38,501 nt of DNA, from the NCBI GenBank assembly GCA_016188985.1, contig JACPGM010000066.1:1-38501 (forward strand), in the 5' to 3' direction. Below the pieces are notes generated by a model. It did no database searches. It was not told the origin of the DNA and saw only the letters and a program-made list of their open reading frames with translations. This DNA is from Lentisphaerota bacterium. GTDB taxonomy: Bacteria; Verrucomicrobiota; Kiritimatiellia; JAAZAB01. A program made the translations under genes and the position numbers. Below, piece after piece: positions 7,732-16,022 of this stretch. The stretch's first letter is position 1; each line of letters starts with the position of its first letter.

Positions 7732-9794
7732 ACGCTGAGCCATGCCCGGCCGGACTGGTCGGGGCGAGCGCCGTAAGTCTGATCGGTTGCCAGGCGGCTG
7801 TGGCCGCCAAAGAAAGGGGCGTCAGAGTCCAGGATCAGCCGGTACTCGCCCGGCGCGGCCTCCACGCGATAATCAGGATACGATTGCGTCGGATGAAAGT
7901 TGAACAGGAACAGTAGCCCAGAGCGCTCGAAGCCCAGCACCTTATCGGCATTGTGTTCCACGCGCAGGCGCGCGACGGGATCTTCCAGCCAGCAGGTCCA
8001 GCGCACCAGCTCAAGCATGGCCTGGTCGAAATCGGCCAGGAAATGATAGACCAGGTTCTGGTCGTCCCGCAGGTGCCATTGGCGCCGGGCATAATGGTAA
8101 GACCAGCGGTTGCCCTCGCGCGGAAAATCAATCCATTCCGGGTGGCCGAACTCGTTGCCCATGAAGTTGAGGTAGCCGTGATCGGCGGTGGCCAGCGTGG
8201 CCAGGCGAATCATCTTGTGCAGGGCCAGGCCGCGATCAACGCGCAAGGTGCGCCTGTCCAAGGCCATGTGGTCGTACATTTCCCGCTCGATCAGCCGGAA
8301 AATGAGGGTCTGGTCGCCCACCAGGGCCTGGTCATGCGATTCAGCGTAGCTGATAGTGCGTTCGTCGGCCCGGCGGTTGGTCAGTTCGTGCCACAGTCCC
8401 GGCATGGACCAGTCTTCATCCCGCGTGTCCTTGGTGAGCTTGATCCAGTAGTCCGGAATGCCCATGGCCATTCGGTAGTCAAAACCCAGGCCGCCATGCT
8501 CAGCGGGCGTCGCCACGCCCGGCATGCCGCTCATGTCTTCGGCCACGCTCAGGGCGTCCGGACGCACCGCGTGAATGACCTCATTGGCCAGGATAAGGTA
8601 GATAATGGCCTGTTCATCCACGGCGGGATTGAAATAATCGTCGTAAGAAGTAAAGGCCTTGCTCAACCCATGATGCAGGTAGAGCATGCTGGTGATGCCG
8701 TCGAAGCGGAAGCCATCCAAGTGGTACTCGTCCAGCCAGAACCGGCAGTTGGAAAGCAGGAAATGCAGCACGCCGGGTTTGCCGTAGTCAAAGCAGCGCG
8801 AATCCCACAGCTCGTGCACGCCGCGCGAACCTTCATGAAAGAATTGGAAGAGCGTGCCGTCGAACCGGCTTAAGCCCTCCACTTCATTGCGCGCCGCATG
8901 GGAATGAATCAAATCAATGATCACCGCTAACCCCGCCGCATGGGCCGCATCCACCAGCTCTTTCAATTCCTCCGGCGTGCCGAACCGGGACGAGGCCGCA
9001 AAATAATTGGTTACGTGGTAGCCAAACGAGCCATAATAAGGATGCTCCGGAATGGCCATGAGCTGGATCGTGTTATAGCCCGAGCGGGCACTGCGCGGCA
9101 GAATCTTTTCCTGGAACTCAAGGTAAGTTCCGACTTTGCCCTCTTCCTGGGCCATGCCGACATGCGCTTCGTAGATCAGCGGCGCGCTGCGCGGTCGCTT
9201 GAAGGAGTGTTGCCAGCGGTAAGGCTCCGGTGGCGCCCAGACCTGGGCGTTGAAAATCTTAGTGTGCGCATCCTGGACAACGCGCCGGGCATAGCTCGGC
9301 AGGCGGTCGCCGCTACCGTCGCGCCAGTGCATTCGCAGGCGATAGAGGTCGCCGTGAGCTATGCCGCCGGCGCCCAGGCCCGCCTGCGCCGGACCTTCGG
9401 CGGGCAGGCGCAGTTCCCACACGCCGTTGGAGTCCACGCGCTTGAACGCCAGTTGAGGTTCCTCGCGCCACTGCGAGAACGTGCCGATCAAGGTAATAGC
9501 CGTGGCATTGGGCGCCCACTCGCGCAGCACCCAGTCCTGGTTCTGGAGGTGCAGGCCGAAATACTCATGGCCCGCGGCAAAATCGGCCAGGGCCATCCGC
9601 CCGCCGGTCAGATGCTGGCGCATTTCCTTCGCAAGCCGAAGACGCCGGACAATCCATTCGGCGTGAGGCGCCAGGTAAGGATCATCGCGCACCAGGCGGG
9701 GGATGGAGGAAGGAGGACAGACATCGGACGACGGAGGACAGACGCCGACAGGCGGAGAGCAAGTGGATTTTCGATGTTTAAGTGTTGTTGCCAT
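7686..9794 (-). CDS. glgB: 1,4-alpha-glucan branching enzyme, GH13_8 type
   Basis: The enzyme forms alpha-1,6 branches in glycogen. The motifs are those of the plant/animal-type subfamily: YEAHVGMAQEEGKVGTYLEF, GFRFDGITSMLYLHHGL with nucleophile D365 (counting from the ATG at 9794), SVAEDMSGMP with the acid/base Glu, and YAESHDQALVGD. An N-terminal CBM48-like region (REWAPNATAITLIGTFSQW) and the all-beta C-domain are present. The frame stays open to a TTG at 9848, directly after the glgA stop, but the ATG at 9794 (MATTLKHRK) is the better start. Its leader contains an in-frame microrepeat coding CPPSSDVCPPSS, and a hairpin insertion at 9378-9411 adds about 13 residues before HGDLYRL. It is the last gene of the glg operon. 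Confidence 0.95.
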   Translation of the reverse strand: MATTLKHRKSTCSPPVGVCPPSSDVCPPSSIPRLVRDDPYLAPHAEWIVRRLRLAKEMRQHLTGGRMALADFAAGHEYFGLHLQNQDWVLREWAPNATAITLIGTFSQWREEPQLAFKRVDSNGVWELRLPAEGPAQAGLGAGGIAHGDLYRLRMHWRDGSGDRLPSYARRVVQDAHTKIFNAQVWAPPEPYRWQHSFKRPRSAPLIYEAHVGMAQEEGKVGTYLEFQEKILPRSARSGYNTIQLMAIPEHPYYGSFGYHVTNYFAASSRFGTPEELKELVDAAHAAGLAVIIDLIHSHAARNEVEGLSRFDGTLFQFFHEGSRGVHELWDSRCFDYGKPGVLHFLLSNCRFWLDEYHLDGFRFDGITSMLYLHHGLSKAFTSYDDYFNPAVDEQAIIYLILANEVIHAVRPDALSVAEDMSGMPGVATPAEHGGLGFDYRMAMGIPDYWIKLTKDTRDEDWSMPGLWHELTNRRADERTISYAESHDQALVGDQTLIFRLIEREMYDHMALDRRTLRVDRGLALHKMIRLATLATADHGYLNFMGNEFGHPEWIDFPREGNRWSYHYARRQWHLRDDQNLVYHFLADFDQAMLELVRWTCWLEDPVARLRVEHNADKVLGFERSGLLFLFNFHPTQSYPDYRVEAAPGEYRLILDSDAPFFGGHSRLATDQTYGARPDQSGRAWLSVYLPSRAALVLRKNK
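9378..9411. repeat. Hairpin insertion inside glgB
   Basis: CGCCTGC (9381-9387) pairs with GCAGGCG (9404-9410), enclosing GCCG/CGGC with a 2-nt bulge. The same stem-and-bulge layout occurs in the intergenic element at 17647-17681. It codes the extra peptide AEGPAQAGLGAGG, placed where other branching enzymes pass straight from LP to HGDLYRL. Confidence 0.55.
9712..9743. repeat. 21-bp in-frame microrepeat in the glgB leader
   Basis: GGAGGACAGAC occurs at 9712-9722 and again at 9733-9743, 7 codons apart. A related sequence (reverse complement GACGGAAGACAGAGGAC) spans about 9830-9846, across the glgA/glgB joint. The repeats code the odd CPPSS units of the GlgB N-terminus. Confidence 0.65.
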
Positions 9795-9848
9795 GGGAAC
9801 TACTTTGCCAAGGCTTCGCAGGGCAAGCCGTCCTCTGTCTTCCGTCAA

Positions 9849-11357
9849 TTACCCGCCGATCAGCGGGCGCTCCAGCATGGTTTCGTAAAGTTGGAGATAC
9901 TTTTGGGCGGTGACGGCGTGGGTGAAGCGCTGGGCGCTTTCGCGCATGATGCGGCTGATTTGCTGGGCGCGCACGGCCGGCCTCTGGCGGAAGAACGCCA
10001 TGGCCTGATCTATGCCCCAGGCAAGAGCCTGGCTGTCATAGTCCCGGAACAGGAAGCCATTGCCCAGGTTGCTGGCGAGGTCCAGATGTGAAACCGTATC
10101 ATGAATACCGCCGGTGTCATGGGCCACCGGCAGGCTGCCGTACTTGCAACTGATCATTTGCGGCAGACCGCAGGGCTCGAACAGGGAAGGCATTAACACG
10201 AAATCAGAGGCCGCATAGGCCAGGCGCGATAAACCTTCGCTGAAATTGCAGACCGCCACCCGCGGTTGCAAGCCATGCCAGCGGACTATGTTGTGGAAGT
10301 GGGCCTGAAAAGTGCCGTTAGCCACAAAGACAATTTGCAGCCCATCCTGCCGGTAGCGTTCCACCAGCGCATACAGGATGTGGGCCAGGAGCTGACAGCC
10401 CTTCTGGACCGGGTCTAAGCGCGAGGGCCAGAAAAAGAGCGGCGCATTGTCGGCGCGCGTCAGCCCAAGCTGTTTCTGCAGCGCGCGCTTGGCTTCCAGT
10501 TTGCCCGGCAGACAATTATCCGGGTCATAGTTGCGGGGCAAGGCCGGATCAGTGGCGGGGTCATAGTTGGGATTGGGCGCGTTCAAAATGCCGGCGGTGC
10601 AGCCGGCGATGCGCTTATTGGCCAGCTCGTAGCGCAGGGCCCCATCCACGAAGTTGAATTGGCCTTCGGTAAGTTCGTTCAGGAAGGTGGGGCTCACCGT
10701 ATTGATGAAGTGGGCGGCGAAAATGCCGCTGATCAGAAAATCTACCGGATTGTTCTCGCGGCTTTCCTCATAAGTGCGCGGCATCCAGCGAAAGTAGAGG
10801 TAGCGCCAGAACTCGGCAGCATCAACACCGCTATCCTCAATGCGGGCGAGCGTGGTGTGCAGGGAATGGATATTATGCACGGTGAAGAGACAGGGAATTT
10901 CCAGGCGCCGGGCCAGAGCCGGGATCAGGCCGGTCATCCAGTCGTTGCAGTGAATCAGGTCCGGCTGAACGCGGGGGATGATATTGTTGATCACCTCGCG
11001 CTGGAAAGCCACGGCCAGGCGCGGGTCTTCCTGCTCGTGCGGACTATAGACATTGGAGCGGTAATAGAAAATGCGATCTTCGGCCAGGTGGATGCGCTCG
11101 TGCGGCAGTTTGGCATGATAAGCCCGCAACTCATCGCTGATCAGATTGCCGATGTTGAAATTGAACATCTGGCGGTAATGCGGCAGAGCCACGTGCACAT
11201 CGGCGCCGTGCTCAAAGAGCGCGCTGACCAGCGCGGCGGAAACGTCGGCTAAGCCCCCCGTCTTGGCCACGAGGTAATTGGCCATGTTGCCCATGCCGTG
11301 GGGCAGGTAGGTGATCTCCGGAGTAACTATCAGAATGCGCGGCCGGTGCATGATCAT
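9849..11357 (-). CDS. glgA: Glycogen synthase (GT5)
   Basis: The 502-residue protein transfers glucose from a nucleotide sugar to the growing alpha-1,4-glucan. The N-terminal domain begins ILIVTPEITYLPHGMGNMANYLVAKTGGLADV, with the KTGGL loop that binds the sugar nucleotide. The C-terminal Rossmann domain carries PSLFEPCGLPQMISCKYG and HDTGGIHDTV, with the conserved catalytic-site Glu. The length is normal for GT5 enzymes. The start codon overlaps the glgP stop as ATGA (11354-11357), indicating translational coupling. No ADP-glucose pyrophosphorylase gene (glgC) lies in the window, so the donor must be made from elsewhere. Confidence 0.94.
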   Translation of the reverse strand: MIMHRPRILIVTPEITYLPHGMGNMANYLVAKTGGLADVSAALVSALFEHGADVHVALPHYRQMFNFNIGNLISDELRAYHAKLPHERIHLAEDRIFYYRSNVYSPHEQEDPRLAVAFQREVINNIIPRVQPDLIHCNDWMTGLIPALARRLEIPCLFTVHNIHSLHTTLARIEDSGVDAAEFWRYLYFRWMPRTYEESRENNPVDFLISGIFAAHFINTVSPTFLNELTEGQFNFVDGALRYELANKRIAGCTAGILNAPNPNYDPATDPALPRNYDPDNCLPGKLEAKRALQKQLGLTRADNAPLFFWPSRLDPVQKGCQLLAHILYALVERYRQDGLQIVFVANGTFQAHFHNIVRWHGLQPRVAVCNFSEGLSRLAYAASDFVLMPSLFEPCGLPQMISCKYGSLPVAHDTGGIHDTVSHLDLASNLGNGFLFRDYDSQALAWGIDQAMAFFRQRPAVRAQQISRIMRESAQRFTHAVTAQKYLQLYETMLERPLIGG

Positions 11358-13951
11358 TGCTCGTTATTTGCCGCGGCTTTGGCGTCCTGGGGCCAGGTCA
11401 GGAAGCCCGGCAGGGTCTGGGTCCATTCATCGCCGCGCGGCGTGGCGCGCGCGGTGAAACCGTAGCGGCCGGGCGCGCGGCATTCCAGCCAGCACTCAAA
11501 AAGATGCTGGCCATCATCGCCTTTGCCTTTCAGCGTCATTTCCTGGCGGCTGCCGGTGGCGATGACGCCTTTGGTGTTCAGGGCGCCGTAATAGAGTTCA
11601 ACCACTACTTCTTCCGGGGCAAGCTCGCCGAGCTGCATGGGCACGGTCACGGCAAAGGTGTCGCCCACCCTTAAATGGCTTAAGTCCGCCTGGGCGCTGG
11701 GGCTGCCCACGTTAATCAGGGGCCACAGTTTGCTCAGGCGCGCATGCTGTTTGACCAGGGCATGGGCTTCGGCGGCGTCATCCGCCAACAGCGCACGGCT
11801 GCGTTTGATCGCCGGAATGTAGAAGCGTTCCTCGTATTCGCGCGCCATGCGATGCGCGCTGAACCCGGCAAACGCCAGACGCATGGCCGCTTTCATCATC
11901 TTGACCCAGCGCGCCGGCAAATGATTTTTTGACCTGGTGTAAAAGCAGGGGATGACCTCGCTTTCCAGCAGATTATAGAGGGCTTGGCTCTCCATGGCGT
12001 CCTGATAGCCGGCGTCCTGAAATTCCTCGCCGTGGCCAATGCTCCAGCCGCATTCGGGGGAAAAGGCCTCCGCCCACCAGCCGTCCAGGATACTGACGTT
12101 CAGCGCGCCATTGACCGCGGCCTTCATGCCCGAGGTGCCGCAGGCTTCCAGGGGCCGGCGCGGCGTATTGAGCCACACGTCCACGCCCTGCACCAGCAGC
12201 CGGGCAACGTAGAGGTCATAATCCTCAATGAAAACGATGCGCTGGCGGACCTGTGGCCGCCGGGCAAAATGAATAATCTGGCGGATGATTTCCTTGCCTT
12301 CGTTGTCGCGCGGATGGGCCTTGCCGGCGAAAATCAGTTGGATGGGCGTTTTGCCGGTCAGCAGCGCTTCGAGCCGCTGGGTGTCATGCAAGAGCAGCCC
12401 GCCGCGTTTATAGGCGGCAAACCGGCGGGCAAAACCGATGGTCAGCACGGCGGGATCGAGCACCGCTTTGACGGCTTCCAGCTCGGGCTTGCTGGCGTTA
12501 CGCCGCTGCAACTGGAGCGTCAGCCATTCCCGGCATTCGCGGATCAAGCGCGCCCGACTGAGTTCGTGGCCGTGCCACAGTTCTTCCTCCGGAATCTGCT
12601 CGATCCGTTCCAGCATGGCGGCATCGCCCGGTTTGACCTGCCACTGGGGGCCAAGGTAGCGGTCAAAAAGCTGGAGATTTTCCGGCGAGAGCCAGGACGG
12701 CGTGTGCACGCCGTTGGAAATGTAGGTTATGGGGACTTCGTCCTCCGGCCGGCCCGGCCAGAGCGGCGCCCACATGCGGCGCGCCACGCTGCCGTGCAAC
12801 TGGCTGACGCCATTGCAGTGTTGTGAGAAACGCAGGGCCAAGGCGGTCATCGAAACGGGGACGCCCTCGCCAATGCGGCCGGGGCGGCCCAGGCTCAAGA
12901 GGTCATTCACGGTCATGTGCAGCGACTCGTGCAGCGCCTCGAAAAATGGGCGCAGCATCTCCATGGGAAACTCGTCATGGCCGGCGGCCACGGGCGTGTG
13001 CGTGGTGAAGACATTGGTCCGGGCAATGATTTCCAGGGCGGTCTTTTTGTCCAGGCCATTGCTGCTGGTGAGCTGGGCCAGGCGTTCCAGGCTGATGAAC
13101 GCGGCGTGACCCTCGTTCATGTGGCAAACCTGGGGAGTGATTCCCATGGCCTGCAGCGCGCGCAGGCCGCCAATGCCCAGCAGAATTTCCTGCAGCAACC
13201 TGGTGCGATGGTCGCCGCCATAGAGCTGACCGGTGATCTCGCACCACTCCGGCGGATTTTCCAGAGTGTTGGAGTCGAGCAGAAAGATGGGAATCCGGCC
13301 GACCTGAACTTTCCAGATGGCCGCGTGCAGCGGATGGCCCGGCGCCGGAATGCTGACGGTCAGGGGGGTGCCATCGGCTTTAAGCACCCGGTCGAGGGGC
13401 AGGTTGTAGATTTCGTTTTCGGGATAGCATTCCTGCTGCCAGCCGTCGCTATTCAAATACTGGCGGAAATAGCCTTGGCGGTAGAGCAGGCCCACCGCGA
13501 CCAGCGGCAGGCCGATATTCGAGGCCGCTTTCAGATAGTCGCCGGCCAAGGCGCCCAGGCCGCCGGCAAAGAGCGGCAAACTTTCATGAATACCGAACTC
13601 GGCGCAGAAATAGGCAATGCAATCGCCCGGCGCATACACGGCGCTGCGGGTATCGGCCGGCTGCTGGGTATGCTTCTCGAAAGCCTGGCGGACGCGCTCC
13701 AGATGCTCCAGAAAACTGTCGTCGGCGGCCAACGCGGCAAGCTGCTCCTGGGATACGCTGTTCAGCAGGCGGACGGGGTTAAAATAGCAGAGCCGCCACA
13801 ATTCGCGGTCAATCCGGCGGAAGATCTCGCTGGCATCGGTATTCCAGGACCACCACAAGTTGCGGGCGAGCACTTCCAGGAAACGGAGCTTTTCGGGAAT
13901 GGCCGGGGCAACGGTGAAAGGTTGCAGCGTTTGCATGCCGAGATAAAACAC
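11354..13951 (-). CDS. glgP: Alpha-glucan phosphorylase (GT35)
   Basis: The 865-residue enzyme releases glucose-1-phosphate from glycogen or maltodextrins using pyridoxal phosphate. The N-terminal DUF3417 region (RFLEVLARNLWWSWNTDASEIF) and the overall order are those of the bacterial/archaeal short phosphorylase branch (TIGR02094-like), not of E. coli GlgP. The PLP lysine lies in EACGTSGMKAAVNGALN (K610). Other marks are CHMNEGHAAF, TTHTPVAAGHDEFP and YISNGVHTPSWLSP. A C-terminal beta domain of about 100 residues follows. An ATG five codons downstream (MQTLQPF) is an alternative start. It lies between the CBM48 gene and glgA, so breakdown and synthesis genes share a transcript. Confidence 0.94.
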   Translation of the reverse strand: MFYLGMQTLQPFTVAPAIPEKLRFLEVLARNLWWSWNTDASEIFRRIDRELWRLCYFNPVRLLNSVSQEQLAALAADDSFLEHLERVRQAFEKHTQQPADTRSAVYAPGDCIAYFCAEFGIHESLPLFAGGLGALAGDYLKAASNIGLPLVAVGLLYRQGYFRQYLNSDGWQQECYPENEIYNLPLDRVLKADGTPLTVSIPAPGHPLHAAIWKVQVGRIPIFLLDSNTLENPPEWCEITGQLYGGDHRTRLLQEILLGIGGLRALQAMGITPQVCHMNEGHAAFISLERLAQLTSSNGLDKKTALEIIARTNVFTTHTPVAAGHDEFPMEMLRPFFEALHESLHMTVNDLLSLGRPGRIGEGVPVSMTALALRFSQHCNGVSQLHGSVARRMWAPLWPGRPEDEVPITYISNGVHTPSWLSPENLQLFDRYLGPQWQVKPGDAAMLERIEQIPEEELWHGHELSRARLIRECREWLTLQLQRRNASKPELEAVKAVLDPAVLTIGFARRFAAYKRGGLLLHDTQRLEALLTGKTPIQLIFAGKAHPRDNEGKEIIRQIIHFARRPQVRQRIVFIEDYDLYVARLLVQGVDVWLNTPRRPLEACGTSGMKAAVNGALNVSILDGWWAEAFSPECGWSIGHGEEFQDAGYQDAMESQALYNLLESEVIPCFYTRSKNHLPARWVKMMKAAMRLAFAGFSAHRMAREYEERFYIPAIKRSRALLADDAAEAHALVKQHARLSKLWPLINVGSPSAQADLSHLRVGDTFAVTVPMQLGELAPEEVVVELYYGALNTKGVIATGSRQEMTLKGKGDDGQHLFECWLECRAPGRYGFTARATPRGDEWTQTLPGFLTWPQDAKAAANNEQ

Positions 13952-14029
13952 TTCTGCGCGGCGTTCTTCAAGAACAAAACGCCGGAAATTACCGGAAAAG
14001 ACTGGACGGAAGCGCCGGAAACCGGCCGC

Positions 14030-14323
14030 TTAATCTACCTTGAGGACGCTGTTGAGCGTCCCGTAATTGTTGCGCACCCAGTTGCGGCATTCGGGATCCA
14101 CAACCCAGTTGCCGTTGATCACAAACTTGTATTCATACTCGCCCTTGGGCAGCATCAGCGTTATCGAGTAGCTGCCGGTGCCGTTAGTGTCTTTCATCGG
14201 GTGCCGCTTGGGGTCCCACTGGTTGAACGTGCCGGCTAACGACACGCTGCTCTTGGGGCTGGCGGTAACCTGGAAGGTTACCCGCTTGGCCGCGTTGGTG
14301 GTGGCTTTCGGGGCTCTTTTCAT
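14030..14323 (-). CDS. Stand-alone CBM48 / AMPK-type glycogen-binding protein
   Basis: The 97-residue protein is a single carbohydrate-binding module of the CBM48/AMPK-beta type: VTFQVTASPKSSVSLAGTF, then NQWDP, then the KGEYEYKFVINGNWVVDPEC strand pair carrying the conserved glucan-contact tryptophans. A short basic N-terminus precedes it, and there is no signal peptide or enzyme domain. As first gene of the glg operon, 78 bases ahead of glgP, it probably binds glycogen in the cytoplasm and may bring enzymes or regulators to the granule. That role is inferred from the family and neighbours. It has the strongest ribosome-binding site in the window. Confidence 0.9.
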   Translation of the reverse strand: MKRAPKATTNAAKRVTFQVTASPKSSVSLAGTFNQWDPKRHPMKDTNGTGSYSITLMLPKGEYEYKFVINGNWVVDPECRNWVRNNYGTLNSVLKVD

Positions 14324-14329
14324 GCTGGG

Positions 14330-14339
14330 CCTCCTTTCT
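14330..14339 (-). promoter_or_regulatory. Strong Shine-Dalgarno site of the glg operon
   Basis: The minus strand reads AGAAAGGAGG six bases ahead of the CBM48 ATG. It fixes the start at 14323. Confidence 0.85.
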
Positions 14340-14401
14340 GAACGTTATCTGATAGCGTTGTGAAAGAACTGGCAAGCCACGGACTTGTCCCGCACTTGGC
14401 G

Positions 14402-14471
14402 GGATGGACACGGATAGACGCGGATGAGGAAATCGCGGTTTTTATCAGTGTTCATCAGTGTTTATCCGTGG
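14402..14471. repeat. CACGGATA-type inverted repeat
   Basis: The left arm GGACACGGATAGACGCGGAT (14406-14425) is answered by 14444-14471, whose reverse complement reads CCACGGATAAACACTGATGA and onward. Both arms are built from degenerate 9-10-base units of the form ACACGGATA/ACACTGATG. The unit pattern resembles interspersed repeats recalled from other environmental bacterial genomes. Confidence 0.6.
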
Positions 14472-14622
14472 TAAAAAATAAGGTTTTTAACAGCATCTGC
14501 TCCTCCCGGCGCCATGGCACCGGGAAAATCAACAACTTCTGGTGTTATTCAAACGCCTCTAATTATAGGCGCTACCATCCTCCCTGCAAGCCTTTTTTCA
14601 GCGCTTTTGTGGACGGCGGGCC

Positions 14623-14650
14623 TTGACAGAACGGCCGGATATGGTTGAAT
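14623..14650 (+). promoter_or_regulatory. Candidate sigma-70 promoter for the amidohydrolase-TPR pair
   Basis: A perfect TTGACA (14623-14628) is followed after 16 bp by TTGAAT (14645-14650). The leader to the ATG at 14743 would be about 85 bases. Confidence 0.5.
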
Positions 14651-14742
14651 TATCGGCCATCGCGTGAGAATGTGGCGGGGCTGAAAAGGCTTCGGCCAGG
14701 CAGTCACCACAACTTAGCAATGATGAGGCGCATGGATTACGC

Positions 14743-15630
14743 ATGATTATTGACGCCCATAGCCATCCCGATTGGCACGGCCATAATCTGGAAAAGCACC
14801 TGGCCAACATGGCGCAATATCAGATTGACGCCGCCTGGCTCCTGACCTGGGAATGCCCGGCCGACGAATACTCGCCCGATACCATTTCCGGATTCGCGGA
14901 TATCGGCCCTAATGGTCCGATACCATTCGACCGTTGCCGCTCTTACGCCGAACGCGCTCCAGGCAAATTCGTGCTCGGCTATGCGCCCGATCCGCGCCGG
15001 CCCGAAGCCCTTGACCACCTGCAAGCCATGATTTCCATTTATGGCGTCCGCGTATGCGGCGAGCTTAAATTGCGGATGATGTATGACAACCCTGACGCGC
15101 TGCGGCTCTTCCGCTTCTGCGGAGAAAAGGGCCTGCCGGTTACCGTGCATATTGACTATGAGTTCGCTACCGGTGTAAAATACCCGCGGCCGAGCTACTG
15201 GTATGGCGGCGGGATCGAAGCGTTCGAACGCGCCGTGCGCGCGTGCCCGCAGACGATTTTCCTGGGGCATGCCCCGGGCTTCTGGGCCCATATTTCCAGC
15301 GACGGCCAGTATGATAAGGAAATGTACCCCAAAGGCCAAGTCGCGCCCGGCGGCAAGTTGGTTGCCATGCTGCGCGAGTATCCCAATTTGTATTGCGACT
15401 GGTCGGCCGGCTCCGGGTGCAACGCCTTCCAGCGCGACGCGGCCTTTGCCCGCGACTTTGTCCTGGAGTTTCAAGACCGGATTCTGTATGGCCGTGATTA
15501 TTTTGATAATAGGCACCAGGAATTGTTGAACGGCTTGGGATTGCCTGAAGCCGTGCTGGCCAAAGTCTATGCGCTCAACGCTCTGAAACTGGCGCCGCCG
15601 ACGAACACAGAGGGACTGCCCCGGCAATGA
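14743..15630 (+). CDS. Amidohydrolase-2 family metal-dependent hydrolase
   Basis: The 295-residue TIM-barrel protein carries the metal ligands of the amidohydrolase superfamily: DAHSH (H6, H8) after strand 1, H136 in VTVHID, H176 in LGHAPG, and D252 in YGRDYF. Relatives hydrolyse or decarboxylate small cyclic or carboxylic substrates; the substrate here is unknown. It has no signal peptide. Its stop overlaps the start of the TPR gene (ATGA, 15627-15630), so the two are translated together. Many such proteins in PVC bacteria sit among sugar-catabolism genes, which agrees with the surroundings but proves nothing. Confidence 0.88.
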   Translation: MIIDAHSHPDWHGHNLEKHLANMAQYQIDAAWLLTWECPADEYSPDTISGFADIGPNGPIPFDRCRSYAERAPGKFVLGYAPDPRRPEALDHLQAMISIYGVRVCGELKLRMMYDNPDALRLFRFCGEKGLPVTVHIDYEFATGVKYPRPSYWYGGGIEAFERAVRACPQTIFLGHAPGFWAHISSDGQYDKEMYPKGQVAPGGKLVAMLREYPNLYCDWSAGSGCNAFQRDAAFARDFVLEFQDRILYGRDYFDNRHQELLNGLGLPEAVLAKVYALNALKLAPPTNTEGLPRQ

Positions 15631-16022
15631 AAGCTAAACGCAAAGTCAGCACGGCGCTGCTGAAGGAACAATTGTTTCTGGAATCATTGGCGCGCCGCTG
15701 CCCGCAGGATGTGGAGGTGCTCAAGGCCTTGGGCGACCTGTATACGCGAACCGGGAGCTACGCCGAGGGGCTGGCCGCCGACTTGGCGCTCGTCCGGCTC
15801 TGTCCGCGCGAGCCGCTGGTCTGGTATAACCTGGCCTGCAGTCATGCCTTGCTGCAGCGCTTTGACGAGGCCTTGGCCGCTCTGGAGCAGGCCATTGCCT
15901 TGGGTTATCGGGATGCGCGCTGGATCCGCCGGGACCGCGATCTGGCCGCGCTCAAGAAGGACAAGCGCTTTATTGCTCTATTGGAGCGTCTGGCGCGTGA
16001 GATGAAGAAGGTGCAGGCTTAG
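15627..16022 (+). CDS. Small TPR protein
   Basis: The 131-residue protein is built from tetratricopeptide helices: one motif around DVEVLKALGDLYTRTGSYAEGL (about residues 27-60) and one around PLVWYNLACSHALLQRFDEALAALEQAI (about 62-95), followed by a YRDARWIRRDRDLAALKKDKRF tail seen in other bacterial TPR proteins. It has no signal peptide and is probably a cytoplasmic protein-protein adaptor. It is coupled to the amidohydrolase. Its last 53 bases overlap the end of the convergent SUMF1-type gene. Confidence 0.85.
   Translation: MKAKRKVSTALLKEQLFLESLARRCPQDVEVLKALGDLYTRTGSYAEGLAADLALVRLCPREPLVWYNLACSHALLQRFDEALAALEQAIALGYRDARWIRRDRDLAALKKDKRFIALLERLAREMKKVQA

Larger units (their letters stand above)
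14324..14742. other. 419-base divergent intergenic region
   Basis: It separates the glg operon from the amidohydrolase gene. It holds the glg ribosome-binding site, a CCCGC/GCGGG hairpin at 14389-14403, the CACGGATA-type inverted repeat at 14402-14471, and the promoter at 14623-14650. No convincing RNA gene or small reading frame was seen. No clear minus-strand promoter could be fixed. Confidence 0.7.

Noticed and set aside
9712-9743. Possible CRISPR-like repeat
   Set aside because: Units are too short, only two to three copies exist, and they lie in frame within a coding leader.
7953-10091. Long plus-strand open frames (306 and 383 codons) opposite glgB and glgA
   Set aside because: They are mirror frames of strongly conserved enzymes in GC-rich DNA; their translations match no family and have no ribosome-binding site.
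12917-14239. 440-codon plus-strand open frame opposite glgP and the CBM48 gene
   Set aside because: It runs antisense across two well-supported genes and gives a low-complexity product without recognisable domains.
14500-14622. Possible tRNA or small RNA upstream of the amidohydrolase
   Set aside because: No cloverleaf with a TTC loop or conserved anticodon arm could be drawn, and no promoter-terminator pair surrounds it.
14737-15627. 296-codon minus-strand frame opposite the amidohydrolase
   Set aside because: Antisense shadow of a gene with complete metal-ligand motifs.
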